The notes below the pieces were generated by a model. That model did not search any database and was not told the DNA's origin. It was given only the letters and a program-made list of their open reading frames with translations. A stretch of 9,898 bases of DNA, from the NCBI GenBank assembly GCA_029051085.1, contig JAIDLK010000043.1:1-9898 (forward strand). Reading direction: 5' to 3'. Made by a program: the position numbers and the translations under genes. This document shows, piece by piece, positions 6,573 to 9,898 of this stretch. The number at the start of each line of letters is the position of its first letter. Positions within the stretch are counted from its first letter, which is position 1. Source of the stretch: Alphaproteobacteria bacterium (GTDB lineage Bacteria; Pseudomonadota; Alphaproteobacteria; Rs-D84).

Positions 6573-6668
6573 GGGGGTTCAAACAAGCAAATAGGTGTAC
6601 GTGTACACCGGTTGCGCAACGCGCAAATTTGCGAAGTTCCGCGAAGCGAATTCCCTCTCCCGCTACCA
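6573..6668 (+). repeat. Copy 2: tRNA-Met 3' end with a structured T-loop insertion
   Basis: GGGGGTTCAA matches the 5' half of the tRNA T arm. It is followed by about 70 extra bases, then the tRNA 3' end (6652-6668) with ACCA. The insert forms three hairpins: GGTGTA-CGTG-TACACC (6594-6609), TTGCGC-AAC-GCGCAA (6612-6626), and AATTTGC/GCGAATT (6626-6632 / 6646-6652) enclosing TTC-CGC-GAA. The 89-nt core 6580-6668 is nearly identical to 8987-9077. The 5' half of the tRNA is absent. The stretch before it (6541-6572) holds GGGGC/GCCCC (6547-6551 / 6561-6565). Confidence 0.8.
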
Positions 6669-6672
6669 CGAT

Positions 6673-6698
6673 AAACCGTCCTTTTGGGACGGTTTTTT
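6673..6698. terminator. Bidirectional terminator after repeat copy 2
   Basis: AAACCGTCC (6673-6681) pairs with GGACGGTTT (6687-6695), followed on the + strand by TTT. The Slam-like remnant stop (minus strand, 6697-6699) lies in the T-run, so the hairpin probably belonged to that gene too. Confidence 0.75.
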
Positions 6699-6861
6699 AG
6701 AACCTTTGTTGTACTGAAAATTCAAGCCCCCATTTATCGAACTCGCGTTGCCAAGTGTTTGAATCGCGGCGCGTATAACTTAGCGTCAACGTCGGTACAA
6801 AGTTCCACAGGGTTAGTTTATTATTGGGTGTTTCTATACTATCGTATAATAAAATAGACTG
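6697..6861 (-). pseudogene. C-terminal remnant of a Slam-like outer-membrane protein
   Basis: A minus-strand frame of 54 codons begins after an in-frame TAG (6862-6864) and has no start codon. It reads as a beta-barrel end: KLTLWNFVPTLTLSYTRRDSN, then EFDKWGLEFSVQQRF and stop, with the C-terminal Phe needed by the BAM machinery. The strand pattern with Y-x-R-x-DSN followed by a last strand ending in RF resembles the C-terminus of Slam (surface lipoprotein assembly modulator, DUF560). Slam proteins move TbpB-like lipoproteins to the cell surface. The rest of the gene (over 85%, if a normal Slam) is missing, and AT-rich unrelated sequence replaces it. A TbpB-like gene lies on the same strand at 9280. 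Another TPR-porin type barrel is the alternative. Confidence 0.5.
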
Positions 6862-6917
6862 CTACAAATTTTCTTAGGAATTTATTACGCGCATATTACC
6901 TTACAGGATTATATATT

Positions 6918-6949
6918 AAAAATCACATTTTTTCAATGTGATTTTTTTT
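6918..6949. terminator. Strong hairpin with long T-run
   Basis: AAAAATCACATT (6918-6929) pairs with AATGTGATTTTT (6935-6946), loop TTTTC, followed by TTT. The A-run on the left makes it bidirectional. No intact gene ends here. It may insulate the downstream cargo genes or be left from a deleted gene. The flanking DNA (6862-6917, 6950-7000) shows no gene I can support. Confidence 0.7.
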
Positions 6950-6983
6950 GTTTAATTACAACAAATTAAATTTATTATTCAAA

Positions 6984-7025
6984 AAAACGCTTTATCATTG
7001 CTATTAAGAGTATTAGATAATACTC
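6984..7025 (+). promoter_or_regulatory. Candidate promoter and operator of the glycine-rich gene
   Basis: GAGTATTA (7008-7015) and TAATACTC (7018-7025) form an 8-bp perfect inverted repeat around GA. It overlaps the likely -10 (GATAAT, 7016-7021); a weak -35 (TTTATC) lies 17-19 bp upstream. This would suit a repressor site controlling the cargo operon. Confidence 0.4.
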
Positions 7026-7050
7026 GCAATCCCAAACAAAGAAGGGAAAA

Positions 7051-7692
7051 ATGTCGTTTGATATATATACAGAAACAGGTTATACGCAATTAACACCAGG
7101 TGCATACAATATTATTGGTATAGGTTATGGTGGGGACGGCGCTAAAGGAGGAACTTCACCAAGTGGAAATAATGTAACATCTGGTGATGTAAACGGCGCA
7201 GTTGGAGCTGGTGGTGGTGCAGGTGGAACTTATGGTGTAAGAGGAACGAGCACACCTGCTGTGACACCTGGTGGTAAGGGTAATAATGGAAATGGTGGTT
7301 CAGCCGTTCTTCCAGCTATTTCGGGCAGTTTGCGTTCTGGCGGTGTCGGTGGAGCAGGTGGAGGTAACACTCCTTATACGGGTCAAGGCGGTAATGGTGG
7401 CAAAGGAGTGCTAGATAGTGGCTTGATAATATCTGAATCTACTACCTTGCAAGATATTGTTCAAGCAATACAAGGCGGAAGCGGCTCAAATGGAACTTCA
7501 CCTAGCATACGGCCGGCGCAAGCGGGTATATCAGGAGCTTATGGCGCTGGTGGCGGTGGCGCTTGGACCTCTGGCACAAATGGGGGTGCTCCAAGCAATC
7601 CAGCCTATCATGTTAACGGTGTCGGTGGCGCCGGAGGCATTGGTGGTATTCCTGCAGTTATCGTTGTGCATTTGACACAAAAAGTGCGCTAA
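7051..7692 (+). CDS. Glycine-rich protein, phage tail-fibre-like glycine-rich domain
   Basis: A 213-residue protein, very rich in Gly with Asn, Ser and Ala, no signal peptide or membrane segment. The N-terminus (TQLTPGAYNIIGIGYGGDGAKGG) and the C-terminus (GVGGAGGIGGIPAVIVVHL) match the layout of glycine-rich domains in phage tail fibres and receptor-binding tips: a 'G-x-Y/T-x-I...G-GG' beta start, a polyglycine core, and a closing hydrophobic beta strand 'G..VIV..'. A short non-glycine block (residues 122-140, SGLIISESTTLQDIVQAIQ) interrupts the core. The start is supported by AAGAAGGG a few bases before the ATG. It is the first gene of the AT-rich cargo. No other tail gene is nearby, so it may be a surface or binding protein recruited from phage. 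Function unproven. Confidence 0.6.
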   Translation: MSFDIYTETGYTQLTPGAYNIIGIGYGGDGAKGGTSPSGNNVTSGDVNGAVGAGGGAGGTYGVRGTSTPAVTPGGKGNNGNGGSAVLPAISGSLRSGGVGGAGGGNTPYTGQGGNGGKGVLDSGLIISESTTLQDIVQAIQGGSGSNGTSPSIRPAQAGISGAYGAGGGGAWTSGTNGGAPSNPAYHVNGVGGAGGIGGIPAVIVVHLTQKVR

Positions 7693-7696
7693 TTGT

Positions 7697-7728
7697 ATAC
7701 CCTCTCCGTCAAGTGGCGGAGAGGGTAT
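7697..7728 (+). promoter_or_regulatory. Long hairpin enclosing the Shine-Dalgarno and start of the next gene
   Basis: ATACCCTCTCCG (7697-7708) pairs perfectly with CGGAGAGGGTAT (7717-7728), extended by TC/GG to 14 bp with loop AAGT. No T-run follows, so it is a poor terminator. The right arm contains GGAGAGGG, and the stem takes in the AT of the ATG at 7727, so it could switch translation of the outer-membrane protein. It may also mark the end of the glycine-rich transcript. Confidence 0.55.
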
Positions 7729-8761
7729 GTTTATACTAAAATCAAAGTTGTTGAATATGTGTGGAAACAAAAAAAATACTTTACTTAGCTATTTATGTTT
7801 ATCAACTGTATTGTGCATTGTTTCGTTTTGTCCAGCATGTGCTAAAGAATATAAACATGTGGCCAATAATAGAAATTACACAACCTATAACAAACCCCAG
7901 GAACAATTCTCTGATAATAAATTAAATTTTAAACAAAATTTGTATTTAGGAATCGGTGCTGGAAAAAGCGTTTTCACTTTCGGAAAAATAAAAGCAGATT
8001 ATAAGGACCAAGCTGATGCATGGCGTGCGCCAGGTTCCTTCCAAAAATCGGAATTTGCCAGTGGCGAGTCATTAAGTATTCAGATGTTTTTAGGTACACA
8101 GGTTACACAAAACACTCGTTTAGATTTTACTTATTTGCATTATTCAAATTTATCATTGAAAATGAAATCACACAGTCTGTTGCCAATTGATGATAAAGTT
8201 ACAAACTATACAGACGGATATAAATTTAATAAAGAACCAGATATTTCTGCTGATGCAACTATGCTGAATATTTACTATTATTTAGACCGCCTTATCGGAA
8301 CATTGAAGATACGACCATATATTGGTGCTGGTATTGGAATGGCACAAAATGTTATGTCTGATTATACCATTTTTGATGGTGCTGCTTATATAATTCCTGA
8401 GATGCAAGGTACTGTACAAAAATCAGGAACACCTATTCGGATCTCAAATATTAAAACACGTCATAAGGGCAGCACTGTCGGTAATTTTGCATTTTCTTTT
8501 GAACTTGGCGCATCCTATAATTTAACTAAAAATTGCATAATAGATATTTTTGGACGTTATGTAAATTTAGGTTCTGTAGAGAGTGAAGGCGTAGTGTCAA
8601 CATATAGTTTTTTTACTTCAACATCTGATGACATTCCAGTTGGCGATGCATATAATATAGGCGCACCAGCTGGAGAAACAACATCTTATTATCCCGATTG
8701 GAAAGAAAAAGGAAATCTCAACATTGTTGATATTGGACTAAAACTTAGGTTTTTATTCTAA
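7727..8761 (+). CDS. Outer-membrane beta-barrel protein
   Basis: A 344-residue precursor with a signal peptide: basic N-region, hydrophobic TLLSYLCLSTVLCIVSFC, cleavage likely after CPACA. The mature protein shows amphipathic barrel strands alternating with polar loops: NLYLGIGAGKSVFTF, SIQMFLGTQVTQNTRLDFTYL, RPYIGAGIGMAQN, NFAFSFELGASYNL, CIIDIFGRYVNLG, and a final strand LNIVDIGLKLRFLF with C-terminal Phe. This fits the OmpA-like/porin-type surface-antigen barrels common in alphaproteobacteria. The start at 7727 has a GGAG Shine-Dalgarno inside a hairpin; an alternative ATG at 7757 lacks one but gives a more usual signal-peptide length. Codons are clearly AT-rich compared with gyrB. Ligand or role unknown. 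Confidence 0.8.
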   Translation: MFILKSKLLNMCGNKKNTLLSYLCLSTVLCIVSFCPACAKEYKHVANNRNYTTYNKPQEQFSDNKLNFKQNLYLGIGAGKSVFTFGKIKADYKDQADAWRAPGSFQKSEFASGESLSIQMFLGTQVTQNTRLDFTYLHYSNLSLKMKSHSLLPIDDKVTNYTDGYKFNKEPDISADATMLNIYYYLDRLIGTLKIRPYIGAGIGMAQNVMSDYTIFDGAAYIIPEMQGTVQKSGTPIRISNIKTRHKGSTVGNFAFSFELGASYNLTKNCIIDIFGRYVNLGSVESEGVVSTYSFFTSTSDDIPVGDAYNIGAPAGETTSYYPDWKEKGNLNIVDIGLKLRFLF

Positions 8762-8777
8762 TTTACGGGGTGCTTTC

Positions 8778-9116
8778 GTGTTAAGAAATATTTTTTTAGT
8801 TTTTTGTATATGCTGTCTTTTGAATGTCCGTTGCTACGCCGATTGGTGCAAGAAACAAGGCGGCGGTGTAGAACAGTGTGCATCGCACCCAAGTTCTTGG
8901 ACTGACTGTGGTACGTTTAATGGTGAAACCATATATTGTTTTCCACAGGGTAGTACCAGTGGTGGCAAATCCACGTGTCGGGGGGGCAAACAAGCAAATA
9001 GGCATGTGGGAACATGCCGGTTGCGCATCGCGCAAATTTGTGCAGTTCCGCGAAGCGAATTCCCTCTCCCGCTACCAAAAATTCAAACGCCCGGATGGGC
9101 GTTTTTTTATGTATAA
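8778..9116 (+). CDS. Small secreted Cys-rich protein, C-terminus fused into the tRNA-derived repeat
   Basis: Frame of 112 codons with a GTG start preceded by GGGG about 7 bases upstream, 16 bases after the outer-membrane protein stop. Residues 1-21 form a signal peptide (LRNIFLVFCICCLLNVRCYA). The mature part has cysteines at exactly ten-residue spacing (C24, C34, C44, C54) and one at 67, suggesting a disulfide-linked periplasmic or surface domain. I do not recognise the family. From about codon 64 the frame runs through the tRNA-like repeat (8968-9088) and the terminator. The last ~48 residues are therefore probably junk acquired when the gene's true 3' end was replaced. It is either a truncated gene or a captured fusion. 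Confidence 0.5.
   Translation: MLRNIFLVFCICCLLNVRCYADWCKKQGGGVEQCASHPSSWTDCGTFNGETIYCFPQGSTSGGKSTCRGGKQANRHVGTCRLRIAQICAVPRSEFPLPLPKIQTPGWAFFYV
8968..9077 (+). repeat. Copy 3: tRNA-Met 3' half with a structured T-loop insertion
   Basis: Bases 8968-8984 match the tRNA from anticodon-stem 3' side through the variable loop to the T stem (6465-6481) with one mismatch. They are followed by a 76-nt insert (8985-9060) in place of six T-loop bases, then the exact tRNA 3' end. Hairpins are GGCATGT-GGGA-ACATGCC (9001-9018), TTGCGC-ATC-GCGCAA (9021-9035) and AATTTGT/GCGAATT. Compared with copy 2, the first stem is different in sequence and one pair longer, yet fully paired. Elsewhere in the 89-91-nt core only three bases differ. 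Confidence 0.8.
9061..9088 (+). repeat. attR-like copy: 28-bp direct repeat of tRNA 3' end and flank
   Basis: Identical to 6488-6515, including 11 bases beyond the tRNA CCA. It closes a segment of about 2.57 kb whose other end is the intact tRNA, as expected for the right attachment site of an integrated element. Confidence 0.75.
9085..9108. terminator. Terminator after repeat copy 3
   Basis: AAACGCCC (9085-9092) pairs with GGGCGTTT (9097-9104), loop GGAT, followed by TTTT. On the minus strand it is followed by GAATTTTT, so it can act both ways. Confidence 0.8.
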
Positions 9117-9208
9117 AGTTTGTAAAAACAGCTGTTTCCGGTTCCGGTGCATTGATTCCAGATGCTGTGGCCGCCTCGCGGCGAGCCGTTTAATAATAAT
9201 ACTTTCAT
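9107..9208 (-). pseudogene. N-terminal stub of a flavodoxin-fold / NADPH-dependent FMN reductase-like gene
   Basis: A minus-strand ATG at 9208 with a good AAGGG Shine-Dalgarno opens a 33-codon frame starting MKVLLLNGSPRGGHS. This is the first beta strand and the phosphate-binding loop (NGSPR) that begins NADPH-dependent FMN reductase and related flavodoxin-like proteins, normally about 180-200 residues. After about residue 15-20 the sequence no longer looks like the family (NQCTGTGNSCFYKLYT) and stops in the terminator T-run beside repeat copy 3. The body of the gene is gone, presumably removed when the element inserted. The promoter upstream is intact. Assignment rests on a short motif only. 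Confidence 0.45.
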
Positions 9209-9231
9209 ATTTTTTCCCTTGTTTTGGAATA

Positions 9232-9262
9232 AGTATACTCCTTGGAGTGAGCTCTAGGGCAA
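9232..9262 (-). promoter_or_regulatory. MerR-family-type promoter/operator upstream of the flavodoxin-like stub
   Basis: Minus strand: TTGCCC (9257-9262), 19-bp spacer, TATACT (9232-9237). Within it lies an imperfect dyad, CCCTAGAGC then TC then ACTCCAAGG, matching in 6 of 9 pairs. A 19-bp spacer with an internal dyad starting in the -35 is the architecture of MerR/SoxR-regulated promoters; the E. coli soxS promoter has the same spacer and dyad centre. No MerR regulator gene is in the window. Confidence 0.45.
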
Positions 9263-9279
9263 GGGATTTTTTTATTTTA

Positions 9280-9894
9280 TTATTTTGTGCCGAACGCAAT
9301 GTCCATTTTTATGCCTGAGGCAGCTTCCGTATATTGAACCAAGCCTGTCGCTTCGGTTGGTACGCCTGTATCCGGTTTTGGCGCATAATACCCAACGTCC
9401 ATTTTTGCGCCGGTGTCAGTTATAACCCCATCGCTGTCCGGTGCGGCATCCAGTTTTAGCAAGTTATTTTTGTTTGTGTAATTACTGAACTCTATTGCGC
9501 CATTATCCGCGACCTGTATATCGTACCAGTTATTAAATGATGCGCCCAGGGTACTGGTGCCACTTTCTTTGTCAAATGCAAGTGTTGCCGTGCCAGACAA
9601 ATCTACTATATGCTCCGAGTTGCGTGCATTGCCAACGGCTTGACCTGTAAAATGCACATCATTTGCAATATCGGACTTTTTTATTTTATGCGAAGCATAT
9701 CCGCCCGCCAACGGTGTATCAGCCAATATTATCTCTGTGCTTTTTTCATTTGTTTGCTTGTCAAATTTCTCTCTTTCTATTGAATAAGTTCCAAAATCCG
9801 AATACGACAACCCTAGTTTTTTTCCCGCTGAAATATATATCAGTTTATCTACTATCGCATTATTTTCATAATTCCTGATTTGCGCCCAGTTATT
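9280..9894 (-). CDS. TbpB-like surface lipoprotein barrel domain, N-terminus missing or frameshifted
   Basis: The frame is open from 9894, just after an in-frame TAA (9895-9897), to the stop at 9280. Within it is LGLSYSDFGTYSIE, like the 'l-x-YSDFG-x-W' segment of transferrin-binding-protein-like lipoproteins. Then comes a beta-rich domain with LSGTATLAFDKESGTSTLGASFNNWYDIQV, a YYAPKPDTGVPTEATGLVQYTE strand pair, and the end GIKMDIAFGTK. That end recalls the 'YGP...EA.G.f...AFG.K' closing strands of TbpB-like barrels. No signal peptide, lipobox cysteine or ATG precedes it; the only near start is a TTG at 9810, which would cut the conserved segment. It is probably the 3' part of a longer gene broken near the window edge. 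Slam proteins normally export this class. Confidence 0.5.
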   Translation of the reverse strand, partial: NNWAQIRNYENNAIVDKLIYISAGKKLGLSYSDFGTYSIEREKFDKQTNEKSTEIILADTPLAGGYASHKIKKSDIANDVHFTGQAVGNARNSEHIVDLSGTATLAFDKESGTSTLGASFNNWYDIQVADNGAIEFSNYTNKNNLLKLDAAPDSDGVITDTGAKMDVGYYAPKPDTGVPTEATGLVQYTEAASGIKMDIAFGTK

Positions 9895-9898
9895 TTAT

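Noticed and set aside
6541..6668. A second complete tRNA gene
   Set aside because: Only the T stem and acceptor 3' strand are present. There is no D arm or anticodon arm, and the T loop is expanded by about 70 nt.
6488..9088. CRISPR array from the three repeats
   Set aside because: The copies are far apart and unevenly spaced, are tRNA-derived, and no cas gene is present.
9109..9185. Plus-strand frame reading FVKTAVSGSGALIPDAV...
   Set aside because: It looks protein-like but has no start, begins in the terminator of copy 3 and is antisense to the better supported flavodoxin-like stub with its ribosome site.
8796..9299. Other open frames over the Cys-rich gene and the region to 9318
   Set aside because: They are shadows crossing the repeat module and terminator, with no ribosome site or recognisable motif.

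Overview
The window looks like chromosomal DNA of an alphaproteobacterium of moderate GC content, probably an uncultured host- or gut-associated lineage. The support is an ~800-residue GyrB of proteobacterial type (with the TOPRIM insertion) and a tRNA-Met(CAT) whose sequence looks alphaproteobacterial to me. The lineage is an inference from remembered family features; no search was run.

Left part (1-5710), housekeeping. The window opens inside a type II secretion/type IV pilus inner-membrane protein (T2SF family, + strand). An intergenic stretch follows with a promoter-like TATAAT, a highly foldable ~180-nt segment and a strong terminator, so it is a candidate stand-alone small RNA. Next is a tight minus-strand operon read right to left: gyrB, a 127-residue unknown protein, an HhH-GPD DNA glycosylase-like protein and ung (uracil-DNA glycosylase). 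It couples DNA topology and base-excision repair. Divergent from gyrB, with overlapping promoters, is a 189-residue protein carrying a RusA-like DxDN...DD acidic signature. A perfect 15-bp hairpin separates it from a convergent PagL-like lipid A deacylase.

Right part (6281-9898), accessory DNA at a tRNA. A tRNA-Met(CAT) with its own promoter and terminator is followed by two further copies of its 3' end, at 6652-6668 and 9061-9088. The outer copy matches the tRNA and its downstream flank over 28 bp. This is the classic footprint of an element integrated at a tRNA 3' end, here about 2.57 kb long with no integrase inside. Both extra copies are preceded by the same ~76-nt module, inserted where the T loop of the tRNA would be. 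It folds into three small hairpins, one of which differs between copies in sequence but keeps its pairing. Cargo on the + strand is visibly AT-richer than the left half: a glycine-rich tail-fibre-like protein, an outer-membrane beta-barrel protein whose Shine-Dalgarno lies in a hairpin, and a secreted Cys-rich protein whose tail runs into the repeat module.

Gene debris surrounds the cargo. A 54-codon C-terminal remnant of a Slam-like outer-membrane protein lies at 6697-6861. A 33-codon N-terminal stub of a flavodoxin/FMN-reductase-like gene lies at 9107-9208, behind a promoter with MerR-family geometry. A TbpB-like surface-lipoprotein barrel, apparently missing its N-terminus, lies at 9280-9894. 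Slam proteins export TbpB-like lipoproteins, so this looks like a broken surface-lipoprotein locus repeatedly remodelled by insertion at the tRNA.
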